This document shows positions 26,739 through 34,861 of a stretch of 64,000 bases of DNA, one piece after another (position 1 is the first letter of the stretch; each line of letters opens with the position of its first letter). Position numbers and translations under genes: made by a program. The stretch is from Streptomyces sp. BHT-5-2 (GTDB lineage: Bacteria > Actinomycetota > Actinomycetes > Streptomycetales > Streptomycetaceae), in the NCBI RefSeq assembly GCF_019774615.1, contig NZ_CP081496.1, positions 1,240,001-1,304,000 on the forward strand, read 5' to 3'. The notes below the pieces were generated by a model that had not been told where the DNA came from, ran no database searches, and was given only the letters and a program-made list of their open reading frames with translations.

Positions 26739-28988
26739 CTAGGCGATCAGCCCCGGGACGGTGGCCTCGTGCGTCTCCCGCAGCTCGGCCAGCGAGAGGG
26801 TGAACTGCCCCTGGACCACGAGCTCTTCGCCGTCGACGACACCGATCCGGGTTGCCGGCAGCCCCCGCGCACCGCACATGTCGGTGAAGCGGAGCTCCTC
26901 GCTGCGCGGCACCGAGACGACCGCCCGGCCCGCCGACTCCGAGAAGAGGAAGACGAACGGGTCCAGCGCGTCCGGGACGACCAGGCGGGCGCCCTTGCCA
27001 CCGTGCAGGCACGACTCGACCACGGCCTGGACCAGGCCGCCGTCGGAGAGGTCGTGCGCCGCGTCGATCATGCCGTCGCGGGAGGCCGAGATCAGGATCT
27101 CCGCCAGCAGCCGCTCGCGCTCCAGGTCGACCTTGGGCGGCAGCCCGCCCAGGTGGTCGTGGACCACCTGCGACCAGGCCGAACCGCCCAGCTCCTCACG
27201 GGTGTCGCCGAGGAGGTAGAGCAGCTGGCCCTCCTCCGCGAAGCCGACCGGGGTGCGGCGGGTGACGTCGTCGATGACGCCGAGCACCGCGACCACCGGG
27301 GTCGGGTGGATCGCCGCCTCGCCGGTCTGGTTGTAGAGCGAGACGTTGCCGCCGGTGACCGGCGTGCCCAGCACCTGACAGCCGTCGGCCAGACCGCGGG
27401 TGGCCTCGGCGAACTGCCACATCACCGCCGGGTCCTCGGGCGAGCCGAAGTTCAGGCAGTCGGAGACGGCCAGCGGGCGGGCGCCGGTGGCGGCGACGTT
27501 GCGGTACGCCTCGGCCAGCGCCAGCTGCGCGCCCGCGTACGGGTCGAGCTTGGCGTACCGGCCGTTGCCGTCGGTGGCCACCGCGACGCCGAGGTTGGTC
27601 TCCTCGTCGATCCGGACCATGCCGGAGTCCTCCGGCTGCGCCAGCACGGTGTTGCCCTGGACGAAGCGGTCGTACTGGTCGGTGATCCACGCCTTGGACG
27701 CCTGGTTGGGCGAGCCGACCAACCGCAGCACCTGGGCACGGAGTTCCTCGGCGTCCGCCGGGCGGGGCAGCTTGGCCGCGTCGTCGGCCTGGAGGGCGTC
27801 CTGCCACTCCGGGCGGGCGTACGGCCGGTGGTAGGTCGGGCCCTCGTGGGCGACCGAGCGCGGCGGGACGTCGACGATCTGCTCGCCGTGCCAGAAGATC
27901 TCCAGCCGCTCGCCGTCCGTCACCTCACCGATGACGGTGGCGATGACGTCCCACTTCTCGCAGATCTCCAGGAAGCGGTCGACCTTGCCCGGCTCGACGA
28001 TCGCGCACATCCGTTCCTGCGACTCGCTCATGAGGATCTCCTCGGGCGAGAGCGAGGAGTCCCGCAGCGGAACGGTGTCCAGCTCGACCCGCATGCCGCC
28101 GGAGCCGGCGCTGGCCAGCTCGCTGGTGGCGCAGGACAGCCCGGCGCCGCCGAGGTCCTGGATGCCGGCGACCAGCTTCTCCCGGAAGATCTCCAGGGTG
28201 CACTCGATGAGCAGCTTCTCCTGGAACGGGTCGCCGACCTGGACGGCGGGCCGCTTGGCCGGTCCCGTGGAGTCGAACGTCTCGGAGGCCAGCACCGAGA
28301 CGCCGCCGATGCCGTCGCCGCCGGTCCGGGCGCCGTAGAGGATGACCTTGTTGCCGGACCCGGACGCCTTCGCCAGGTGGATGTCCTCGTGCTTCATCAC
28401 GCCGACGCAGAGCGCGTTGACCAGTGGGTTGCCCTGGTAGCAGGGGTCGAAGACGACCTCGCCGCCGATGTTGGGCAGGCCCAGGCAGTTGCCGTAGCCG
28501 CCGATGCCCGCGACCACTCCCGGGAGCACGCGCTTGGTGTCGGGGTGGTCGGCGGCGCCGAACCGCAGCGGGTCCATCACCGCGACCGGGCGGGCACCCA
28601 TGGCCAGGATGTCGCGGACGATGCCGCCGACACCGGTGGCCGCGCCCTGGTAGGGCTCGATGTACGAGGGGTGGTTGTGCGACTCGACCTTGAAGGTGAC
28701 CGCGTAGCCCTGGCCGACGTCCACGACACCGGCGTTCTCGCCGATGCCGACGAGGAGGGCGTCGTTCTCGGGGGCCTTCTCGCCGAACTGCTTCAGGTGG
28801 ACCTTGCTCGACTTGTACGAGCAGTGCTCCGACCACATGACGGAGTACATGGCCAGCTCCGCGCCGGTCGGGCGCCGGCCCAGGATCTCCCGGATCCGCG
28901 CGTACTCGTCCTCCTTGAGGCCGAGTTCGGCCCAGGGCTGGTCGGCGTCCGGGGTCTCGGCTGCGTGCTTGACGGTGTCGAGGCTCAT
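26739..28988 (-). CDS. purL: FGAM synthase large subunit
   Basis: 749 residues, the size of the small-type PurL that works in a complex with PurQ and PurS. It makes FGAM from FGAR, ATP and ammonia delivered by PurQ. Visible blocks include [30 protein letters not shown] and DLSDGGL. The ATG at 28988 overlaps the purQ stop (ATGA), so translation is coupled. The C-terminal region does not carry the glutaminase domain found in gamma-proteobacterial PurL, consistent with a separate PurQ. Confidence 0.97.
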   Translation of the reverse strand: MSLDTVKHAAETPDADQPWAELGLKEDEYARIREILGRRPTGAELAMYSVMWSEHCSYKSSKVHLKQFGEKAPENDALLVGIGENAGVVDVGQGYAVTFKVESHNHPSYIEPYQGAATGVGGIVRDILAMGARPVAVMDPLRFGAADHPDTKRVLPGVVAGIGGYGNCLGLPNIGGEVVFDPCYQGNPLVNALCVGVMKHEDIHLAKASGSGNKVILYGARTGGDGIGGVSVLASETFDSTGPAKRPAVQVGDPFQEKLLIECTLEIFREKLVAGIQDLGGAGLSCATSELASAGSGGMRVELDTVPLRDSSLSPEEILMSESQERMCAIVEPGKVDRFLEICEKWDVIATVIGEVTDGERLEIFWHGEQIVDVPPRSVAHEGPTYHRPYARPEWQDALQADDAAKLPRPADAEELRAQVLRLVGSPNQASKAWITDQYDRFVQGNTVLAQPEDSGMVRIDEETNLGVAVATDGNGRYAKLDPYAGAQLALAEAYRNVAATGARPLAVSDCLNFGSPEDPAVMWQFAEATRGLADGCQVLGTPVTGGNVSLYNQTGEAAIHPTPVVAVLGVIDDVTRRTPVGFAEEGQLLYLLGDTREELGGSAWSQVVHDHLGGLPPKVDLERERLLAEILISASRDGMIDAAHDLSDGGLVQAVVESCLHGGKGARLVVPDALDPFVFLFSESAGRAVVSVPRSEELRFTDMCGARGLPATRIGVVDGEELVVQGQFTLSLAELRETHEATVPGLIA

Positions 28989-29689
28989 GCGTTGACCAGC
29001 TTCTTCAGGATCGAGGTGAAGAATCCGAGACCGTCGGTGCGGCCGGTGCCGATCAGCGGCTCGACGGCGTGCTCGGGGTGCGGCATCAGGCCGACGACGT
29101 TGCCCGCCTCATTGGTGATGCCGGCGATGTCGCGGAGCGAGCCGTTGGGGTTTCCGTAGCCGTCGGCGGCCGGGCCGTCGGCGACGTAGCGGAACGCCAC
29201 CCGGCCCTCGGCCTCCAGCATGTCCAGCGTCCGCTCGTCGGCGACATAACGGCCGTCGATGTTCTTCAGCGGAATGCTGATCTCCTGGCCCGACGCGTAG
29301 TCGGTGGTCCAGGCCGTGGCGGCGTTCTCCACCCGCAGTTTCTGGTCGCGGCAGATGAAATGCAGGTGGTTGTTGCGCAGCATCGCGCCGGGCAGCAGGT
29401 GGGTCTCGGTGAGGACCTGGAAGCCGTTGCAGATGCCCAGGACCGGCATCCCGGCCCGGGCCTGTTCGATCACGGTCTCCATCACCGGCGAGAACCGGGA
29501 GATCGCCCCGGCCCGCAGGTAGTCGCCGTACGAGAACCCGCCGGGCAGGACCACGGCGTCGACCTGGTGGAGGTCCTTGTCGCGGTGCCACAGCGGCACC
29601 GCCTCGGCCCCGGCCGCCCGGACCGCGCGCTGGGTGTCGCGGTCGTCGAGCGTGCCGGGAAAGGTGATGACTCCGACCCGAGCTGTCAT
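28985..29689 (-). CDS. purQ: FGAM synthase glutaminase subunit
   Basis: 234 residues. Class I glutamine amidotransferase: the nucleophile Cys is in VLGICNGFQ, and His/Glu are in MPHPEHAVE. PurQ releases ammonia from glutamine for PurL. It overlaps purS by 4 nt at its start and purL by 4 nt at its end, giving a tightly coupled purS-purQ-purL operon. Confidence 0.97.
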   Translation of the reverse strand: MTARVGVITFPGTLDDRDTQRAVRAAGAEAVPLWHRDKDLHQVDAVVLPGGFSYGDYLRAGAISRFSPVMETVIEQARAGMPVLGICNGFQVLTETHLLPGAMLRNNHLHFICRDQKLRVENAATAWTTDYASGQEISIPLKNIDGRYVADERTLDMLEAEGRVAFRYVADGPAADGYGNPNGSLRDIAGITNEAGNVVGLMPHPEHAVEPLIGTGRTDGLGFFTSILKKLVNA

Positions 29690-29949
29690 GACTCGGCCCG
29701 CGCGGTTTCGTCGACCCGGACGGTGAAGTCCTCGATGACGGTGTTGGCGAGGAAGGTCTCGGCCATCTCGTGGATACGGGCGAGGGCGGCGTCGTCGACC
29801 GGGCCCTCCACCTCAAGTTCGAAACGCTTGCCCTGACGGACGTCGGCGATCCCCTCGAATCCCAGGCGTGGCAGTGCGCGCTGCACCGCCTGCCCCTGCG
29901 GGTCGAGGATCTCCGGCTTGAGCATGACGTCGACTACGACGCGTGCCAC
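29686..29949 (-). CDS. purS: FGAM synthase subunit PurS
   Basis: 87 residues from the GTG at 29949, the normal PurS size. It begins [19 protein letters not shown], a family signature, and ends with an acidic strand. PurS bridges PurL and PurQ and helps form the ammonia channel. It is the first gene of the operon. The start is divergent from lsrL, with about 300 bp between them. Confidence 0.96.
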   Translation of the reverse strand: MARVVVDVMLKPEILDPQGQAVQRALPRLGFEGIADVRQGKRFELEVEGPVDDAALARIHEMAETFLANTVIEDFTVRVDETARAES

Positions 29950-30249
29950 TGGCACTCCCGGTGGTGTGGTGCGTAAGGCGGTGCCCTCACAGTACCGTGT
30001 TCGAAAATCTACGCGCATAGATATGCAAGGGCTCCGATCACGGGCCGGTATCGGCGGGAGTACCCGTCAGGGAAAATCTCCGAAAAGAACGGGGGGCCGG
30101 ATTGCGGCAGGACACGCTGACGAAATTAAATGGGCTTCACAATGCAATGCCCATCGCTGTACAAATGAAAAAGCATTGATCCCAATCAGCCGGATCCGGA
30201 GCATCACCCCATGTCAACAAGGGGTAGCTCCACGAAAGGACCGATATCC
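29950..30249. promoter_or_regulatory. Divergent purS/lsrL control region, AT-rich
   Basis: 300 bp with no gene. On the purS side, ATCTA-CGCGCA-TAGAT (30007-30022) is an inverted repeat and TACTGT (minus strand, 29995-29990) could be a -10 box. On the lsrL side, 30115-30190 is strikingly AT-rich for this genome, with runs such as GAAATTAAATGG and ACAAATGAAAAAG, the kind of DNA that Lsr2-type proteins bind. CAATGC and GCATTG bracket part of it. Confidence 0.6.
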
Positions 30250-30570
30250 GTGGCGCAGCGCGTAGTAGTGACGCTCTCCGATGACATCGACGGAGGAGAA
30301 GCCGCAGAGACGGTCATCTTCGGTTTGGACGGGAAGTCGTACGAGATCGACCTCAATCCCGCCAATGCGAAGAAACTGCGCGGCGCCCTCGCTCCGTACG
30401 TGGAGGCCGGCCGCAAGCGGGCGAAGTCCGGCAAGACCTTCCACCGGACCGCGGTGACCCCCGACCCGGCGGCGGTGCGCGCCTGGGCGCGCTCGCACCA
30501 GATGGACGTCCCACCGCGCGGCCGGATCCCCAAGAAGGTCTACGAAGCCTTCAACGCGGCCAATCACTAA
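30250..30570 (+). CDS. lsrL: Lsr2-like nucleoid-associated protein
   Basis: 106 residues from the GTG at 30250, with GAAAGGA 10 nt upstream. The N-terminal beta-hairpin dimerisation part is VAQRVVVTLSDDIDGG, and the linker is KRAKSGKTFHR. The C-terminal domain ends with the AT-hook-like minor-groove loop MDVPPRGRIPKKV; in Lsr2 the equivalent loop contains RGR. The genomic position next to purS matches LsrL, the second Lsr2 paralogue of S. coelicolor, as I recall. It is expected to bind AT-rich DNA and silence genes; its own AT-rich upstream DNA suggests autoregulation. Confidence 0.93.
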   Translation: MAQRVVVTLSDDIDGGEAAETVIFGLDGKSYEIDLNPANAKKLRGALAPYVEAGRKRAKSGKTFHRTAVTPDPAAVRAWARSHQMDVPPRGRIPKKVYEAFNAANH

Positions 30571-30608
30571 CCGACTTGCCGGCATCCCCGGGTCCGCACA
30601 CCGCCGAC

Positions 30609-30639
30609 TTGCACAGCACCCCCACTGATCAGCTAGAGT
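30609..30639 (+). promoter_or_regulatory. Promoter of tRNA-Gly(TCC)
   Basis: TTGCAC (30609-30614) and TAGAGT (30634-30639), 19 nt apart, 50 nt before the tRNA. Confidence 0.6.
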
Positions 30640-30689
30640 CTGGAGCACGCCGAGGGGCGGGGCCGAAAGGCCGAACCCCGAGGAGTCAC

Positions 30690-30761
30690 GCGGGTGTAGC
30701 TCAGTAGTAGAGCGCCCCCTTTCCAAGGGGGAGGCGCAGTGTGCAATCCCTGTCACCCGCT
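30690..30761 (+). tRNA. tRNA-Gly (anticodon TCC) with altered elbow
   Basis: The acceptor GCGGGTG pairs with CACCCGC, the anticodon stem is CCCCC/GGGGG, and loop TTTCCAA gives TCC. The D loop AGTAGTA has A where G18 is expected (G19 is kept). The T region reads CAGTGTGCAATCCCTG: the loop has T54-G55-C56 instead of TTC, and the T stem pairs only if one base (T30740) is bulged. The universal G18-T55 contact is therefore missing on both sides. The two other tRNA-Gly genes nearby are normal. The alteration resembles staphylococcal tRNA-Gly used for cell-wall bridges; a decayed gene is the alternative, although promoter, acceptor and anticodon arms are intact. Confidence 0.85.
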
Positions 30762-30768
30762 CTGACAG

Positions 30769-30797
30769 TTCGACCGGTCCAAAGGATCAGGTAGAGT
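30769..30797 (+). promoter_or_regulatory. Promoter of tRNA-Gly(GCC) copy 1
   Basis: TTCGAC (30769-30774) and TAGAGT (30792-30797) with a 17-nt spacer. The second tRNA therefore has its own promoter and is not only co-transcribed with tRNA-Gly(TCC). Confidence 0.65.
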
Positions 30798-30835
30798 AGC
30801 TGTCGCGCCACTGGGTGAAAGCCGAGTGGATGCCT

Positions 30836-30908
30836 GCGGACGTAGCTCAGTTGGTAGAGCGCAACCTTGCCAAGGTTGAGGTCGCGAGTTCGAGCCTCGT
30901 CGTCCGCT
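30836..30908 (+). tRNA. tRNA-Gly (anticodon GCC), copy 1
   Basis: GCGGACG pairs with CGTCCGC. The D loop AGTTGGTA has the usual GG, the anticodon loop TTGCCAA gives GCC, and the T loop TTCGAGC is normal. Confidence 0.96.
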
Positions 30909-30914
30909 CAGAGA

Positions 30915-30945
30915 AAAGGCCCCGATCTTCATGATCGGGGCCTTT
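30915..30945 (+). terminator. Terminator after tRNA-Gly(GCC) copy 1
   Basis: AAAGGCCCCGATC pairs with GATCGGGGCCTTT, followed by GTTGTTTTCC. Confidence 0.85.
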
Positions 30946-31446
30946 GTTGTTTTCCCTCCCGAAATGGCGGGGCGTGCGGTCCGGGATCCTGCGGGTCGGT
31001 CGGCCCGATCGGTCCGGGGGTCTCGGGTGGTTGCCACGGTGGGGCGGCGCGGTCGCGCGGTGCTGCTTTTCACGGGAAATAGCGGACGGGTGGGTCCGTG
31101 AAGGGCGGGCGCGCGGCCGGGCCGGCGGGGCGGAGTCGACGGCGGGGTCCGCTGGTGTGTGGCGATGGACACATGGGTGGGGGCGGGCGGCGGGTGGGGG
31201 CCGGGGCGTGGCCGGCGGGCGGGGCGCGGCGGCGGAAGCGAACGCGGGGATTCCGGACGTGAGTTGTGCCGGGGCGGCCGAGGGCAGGGCGGCGGGCATC
31301 GCAGGTCGGAGCAGCTGACGCGGGCGGGAGCGGGGTGCGCCGGCGGGGGCCGGTGTGCGAAGCCGTGCAACGGCGGCCCGGAAGTTGGCTATAGTGGGGC
31401 TCGCACCGCGCGGTGGCGACCGGAACGGAAGCCCGGCACGGAGCAT
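30946..31446 (+). other. 501-bp spacer between the two tRNA-Gly(GCC) genes
   Basis: I see no gene here; the frames are G-rich and lack ribosome-binding sites. The only clear signal is TATAGT at 31390-31395, a -10 box for the second tRNA, with a weak TGCAAC 18 nt upstream. Confidence 0.55.
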
Positions 31447-31519
31447 GCGGACGTAGCTCAGTTGGTAGAGCGCAACCTTGCCAAGGTTGAGGTCGCGAGT
31501 TCGAGCCTCGTCGTCCGCT
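31447..31519 (+). tRNA. tRNA-Gly (anticodon GCC), copy 2
   Basis: Identical to the gene at 30836-30908, about 610 bp away, and followed by a near-identical terminator. This looks like a recent local duplication. Confidence 0.96.
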
Positions 31520-31524
31520 CAGGG

Positions 31525-31556
31525 AAAAGGCCCCGGTCGATGGACCGGGGCCTTTT
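31525..31556. terminator. Terminator between tRNA-Gly and purC
   Basis: AAAAGGCCCCGGTC and GACCGGGGCCTTTT form a perfect stem with A and T tracts on both sides, so it can stop the tRNA transcript and the convergent purC transcript. Confidence 0.85.
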
Positions 31557-31575
31557 GCGTGGGCCGGGCGGGCGG

Positions 31576-32475
31576 TCAGGCCCAGGGTCGGCCGGTGAGG
31601 CGCTCGTACGCTTCGAGGTACTTGGCGCGGGTGCGGTCGACGATCTCCTGCGGAAGCGGCGGCGGGGGCTGCTCGCCGGTGCGGTCCCAGTCCGCGGCGG
31701 GCGAGGTCAGCCAGTCGCGGACGAACTGCTTGTCGAAGGAGGGCTGGGGGCGGCCCGGCCGCCACTGGTCGGCGGGCCAGAAGCGCGAGGAGTCGGGGGT
31801 GAGGACCTCGTCGGCCAGGGTGAGCCGCTCCCCGTGGAAACCGAACTCGAACTTGGTGTCGGCGAGGATCAGGCCGCGCTCGCGGGCGATGTCGCGGGCC
31901 CGGCCGTAGACCGCGAGGGTCACCTCGCGGAGCTGGGCGGCGGTCTCGGCGCCGACCTGGCGGGCGGCCTCCTCGTAGGAGACGTTCTCGTCGTGGTCGC
32001 CGACGGCGGCCTTGGTGGCCGGGGTGAAGATCGGCGCGGGGAGCTCGGAGCCGTCGGTCAGGCCCTCGGGGAGCTCCAGTCCGCAGACCGTGCGGGACTC
32101 CCGGTACTCGGCGAGGCCGGAGCCGGTGAGGTAGCCGCGGGCGACGCACTCCACCGGGACCATGGCCAGGGAGCGGCAGACGAGGGTGCGGCCGGCCCAG
32201 TCGGCGGGGGCGCCCTCGGGGATCTCCGTGGACAGGACGTGGTGCGGGACCAGGTCGGCGAGCTGGTCGAACCACCACAGGGAGAGCCGGGTCAGCACCC
32301 GGCCCTTGTCGGGGATCTCTGTGGGGAGGACCCAGTCGTAGGCGGAGGTGCGGTCGCTGGCGACCATGACGAGGTCGCCGGCGGCGTTCTGGTAGAGGTC
32401 GCGCACCTTGCCGGTGTGCAGGTGGGTGAGTCCCGGGACCTGCACGGGCTCGGGCTTTTCTACGAATCCGGACAC
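31576..32475 (-). CDS. purC: SAICAR synthase
   Basis: 299 residues from the GTG at 32475 (GGAGG 4 nt upstream). PurC joins CAIR and aspartate to give SAICAR. Family blocks: HTGKVRDLY, ASDRTSAYDWVLP, VPVECVARGYLTGSG and LADTKFEFG. This is the ~300-residue single-domain form. It is monocistronic, 111 nt from the MFS gene upstream. Confidence 0.97.
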   Translation of the reverse strand: MSGFVEKPEPVQVPGLTHLHTGKVRDLYQNAAGDLVMVASDRTSAYDWVLPTEIPDKGRVLTRLSLWWFDQLADLVPHHVLSTEIPEGAPADWAGRTLVCRSLAMVPVECVARGYLTGSGLAEYRESRTVCGLELPEGLTDGSELPAPIFTPATKAAVGDHDENVSYEEAARQVGAETAAQLREVTLAVYGRARDIARERGLILADTKFEFGFHGERLTLADEVLTPDSSRFWPADQWRPGRPQPSFDKQFVRDWLTSPAADWDRTGEQPPPPLPQEIVDRTRAKYLEAYERLTGRPWA

Positions 32476-32586
32476 GCTGCCTCCGCGTAGGTTGATCCAG
32501 GAGTCGTGGTGATTCTCCCGTATGCGGGTCGGCGGCTCCGCCGCAGGGTCGGGGTCGGGGCCGGGGTCGGTGGGACGGCGGCCCTT

Positions 32587-33834
32587 TCAGGAGAGCGGAG
32601 CGGAGTGGCGGGCTCCGGGGCGGAGCAGCACGGCGAGGGTGAGCAGGGCCAGGACGGCGACGCCGGTGAGGATCGCCGGCGGGGCGAACGCGCCGCTGAG
32701 CACGGTGACCCCGTAGGGCGTGAGGAAGCCCAGGTAGGAGACGGCCCAGAAGCGCGCGGTGAGGCCCGCGAGGTGGTGCGGCGGTGCCAGGGCGGCGACC
32801 TCGGTGAGGCCGTAGGCGACGCAGAGGCCGTAGCCGGTACCGAGCAGGGCGGCGGCGAGCAGGGCGGCCGCCGGCTGGGCGTGGGCGGCGGCGAGGGCGC
32901 CGAGGAGCAGCCCGGCGGCGGTGACGAGCAGGCCGGCCGCGGCGGTGGCGAGGCGGTGCCGGACGGTCAGCCGGCGGGCGAGCGGGGCGACCAGGAGGCC
33001 GGCGCCGGGGGTGACGGCGGTGACGACGCCCGCGTAGACGGTCTGCCAGCCGTGCAGGCGGGCGTCGACGAGGCCCGGGAGGACCGCGAAGGCGAGGGCG
33101 GGGCCGGCGAAGACCCAGGGGGCCACCGGGACGACGAGGCGGCGGAAGGGGACGCGGTGGACGGGGGCGGCGGGCCCGGCCGCCCCCGTGTGCGGGGCCC
33201 GGGCCGGGACGGTCTCGGGGGCGCGGGCGGCGCTCAGTGCGGCGGCCGCGGACAGGGCGAGGTGCGGGACGTAGGCCAGCACCATCGGGTGCGGTGCCCA
33301 CTGGGCTATGAGGGAGGCCGCCAGGCCGCCGGTGGCGAAGCCCGCGGAGAGGAAGAGGCCGGAGCGGCGGGCGGCGGCACCGGGGGTGGGGGCGGTGCCG
33401 TACGGCGCGGCGGAGAGTTCCTTGATCCAGACGCTGCCGGCGGTGAGCAGGGTGCCGGCGCCGACGCCGGTGAGGAAGCGGCCTGGCCACAGCAGCGCGG
33501 GGACGGCCGGGCCGGTCATCAGCAGGCAGGTCGCCAGGGCCGAGACGCCGAGGCCGGCCAGGGCGACCCGGCGGCGGCCGAGGCGGTCGGCGAGCGGGCC
33601 GCCCGCGAGGAGGGCCGGGATCAGGCCGAGGATGTAGACGGCGAAGAGGGCGGTGGTGGTGGCGGCGGTCAGACCGAGGTGGGCGCGGTAGGCGCCGAGG
33701 AGGGAGGAGTACTGGTTGGCGCTCCACCCGGAGGCGGCCATCAGCCCGCCGGCACGGAGCCAGTGGCGGGGAGCCGGGGCCACGGTGGCGGCCGGGGCGG
33801 CGACTTGCGCCGTCGGGGTGTGTGACAGGGGCAT
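32587..33834 (-). CDS. MFS transporter, DHA1-like
   Basis: 415 residues with about 12 hydrophobic segments. The motif-A-like GGPLADRLGRRRVAL lies after the second helix. It reads divergently from the LysR gene at 33936, with ~100 bp between the starts, a classical regulator/exporter pair. The substrate is unknown. The high Ala/Leu content and lack of extra domains fit a drug or metabolite exporter. Confidence 0.85.
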   Translation of the reverse strand: MPLSHTPTAQVAAPAATVAPAPRHWLRAGGLMAASGWSANQYSSLLGAYRAHLGLTAATTTALFAVYILGLIPALLAGGPLADRLGRRRVALAGLGVSALATCLLMTGPAVPALLWPGRFLTGVGAGTLLTAGSVWIKELSAAPYGTAPTPGAAARRSGLFLSAGFATGGLAASLIAQWAPHPMVLAYVPHLALSAAAALSAARAPETVPARAPHTGAAGPAAPVHRVPFRRLVVPVAPWVFAGPALAFAVLPGLVDARLHGWQTVYAGVVTAVTPGAGLLVAPLARRLTVRHRLATAAAGLLVTAAGLLLGALAAAHAQPAAALLAAALLGTGYGLCVAYGLTEVAALAPPHHLAGLTARFWAVSYLGFLTPYGVTVLSGAFAPPAILTGVAVLALLTLAVLLRPGARHSAPLS

Positions 33835-33935
33835 GGGGGACGTTGTACGACGCGGGCGGGCGGGCGCGCCGCCTCCGTTCAGGAATCGTGAACGGCCCGG
33901 CGGCGGGGCCGCGGGCCCGGCTTATCGTGGCGGGT

Positions 33936-34844
33936 ATGGATCTGCGTCGGCTGTCTTCGTTCCTGGCGGTGGTCGAGGAGCAGCACTTCGGGCGGGCCGC
34001 GACCCGGCTGTTCCTGTCGCCGGCCGCGGTCACCCAGCATGTGCAGCAGCTGGAGCGGGAGTTCGGGACGCGGCTGCTGGACCGCGGGCGGGGCCCGGTG
34101 GTGCCGACGGTCGCCGGGCGGCGGCTGGTGTCGCACGCCCGGACGCTGCTGGCCGCCGCGAACGCCGCGGTGGAGGACGTGACCGAGGCCGGCCGGGGCG
34201 GGCCGGCACCAGGGCACGGGCTGCGCGTCGGGGTGATGAGCCACGGGTCGGCGGAGGTGACCCCGGCCGCGGTGAGCGCCTTCCGCCGGGCCCGGCCGGA
34301 AGTTCCGGTGACCTTGGTGCAGTTGGACTTCACCGAGCACTGCAGCGCGCTGCGCGAGGAGCGGGTGGACGTGGCGTTCGTCCGGCCGCTGGTGCGGGCC
34401 GAGGGCATCGAGGTGGACGTCCTGACGACCGAGCAGCGGATCGTGGCGGTCTCCGCGCGGTCGCCGCTGGCGGACGCGGCCCGGGAGGGGGCGCGGATCG
34501 CGGACGTCATCGAGCTGCCGTTCCTGCGGCTGCCGGCGCGCACCCCGCGGCCGTTCGTCGACTACCTCTACTTCCAGGACGGCGAGCGGCGGGCGCCGGA
34601 CTGCGCGCTGAACCCGCACGACGTGCTGACGAGCGTGGCGGCGGGGCGCGGCGCGGGCTCCGGGCTGAAGTCCTTCGCCCGCTACTACCCGTGGCCTGGG
34701 ACGGTGTTCGTGCCGGTGCTGGACGCGCCGAGCGCGCAGAGCGTCCTGGCGACGCGGTCCGGCGACCCGAATCCGGAGGTGCGGATCTTCCGGGCGCTGA
34801 CCGTGGCGCTGGCGCGCGAGCTGGGGGAGTTCGCGGCGCGCTAG
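33936..34844 (+). CDS. LysR-family regulator, divergent from MFS gene
   Basis: 302 residues from the ATG at 33936. TATCGT (33923-33928) lies exactly 7 nt before it, so the mRNA is probably leaderless. The HTH is at residues ~1-60 (SSFLAVVEEQHFGRAATRL, then PAAVTQHVQQLER). The effector domain follows, with no unusual insertions. It probably controls the divergent MFS gene and itself from the ~100-bp shared region. Confidence 0.88.
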   Translation: MDLRRLSSFLAVVEEQHFGRAATRLFLSPAAVTQHVQQLEREFGTRLLDRGRGPVVPTVAGRRLVSHARTLLAAANAAVEDVTEAGRGGPAPGHGLRVGVMSHGSAEVTPAAVSAFRRARPEVPVTLVQLDFTEHCSALREERVDVAFVRPLVRAEGIEVDVLTTEQRIVAVSARSPLADAAREGARIADVIELPFLRLPARTPRPFVDYLYFQDGERRAPDCALNPHDVLTSVAAGRGAGSGLKSFARYYPWPGTVFVPVLDAPSAQSVLATRSGDPNPEVRIFRALTVALARELGEFAAR

Positions 34845-34861
34845 CGCGGGGCCGGTGTGGG

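Noticed and set aside
30690..30761. Treating the tRNA-Gly(TCC) as a simple pseudogene
   Set aside because: Acceptor and anticodon stems are perfect, a promoter is present, and changes are confined to the two sides of one tertiary contact plus one T-stem base, which random decay would not favour. It remains possible.
30946..31446. Possible gene between the tRNA-Gly(GCC) copies
   Set aside because: Frames are Gly/Arg/Pro-rich on both strands, cross the tRNA genes, and have no ribosome-binding site.
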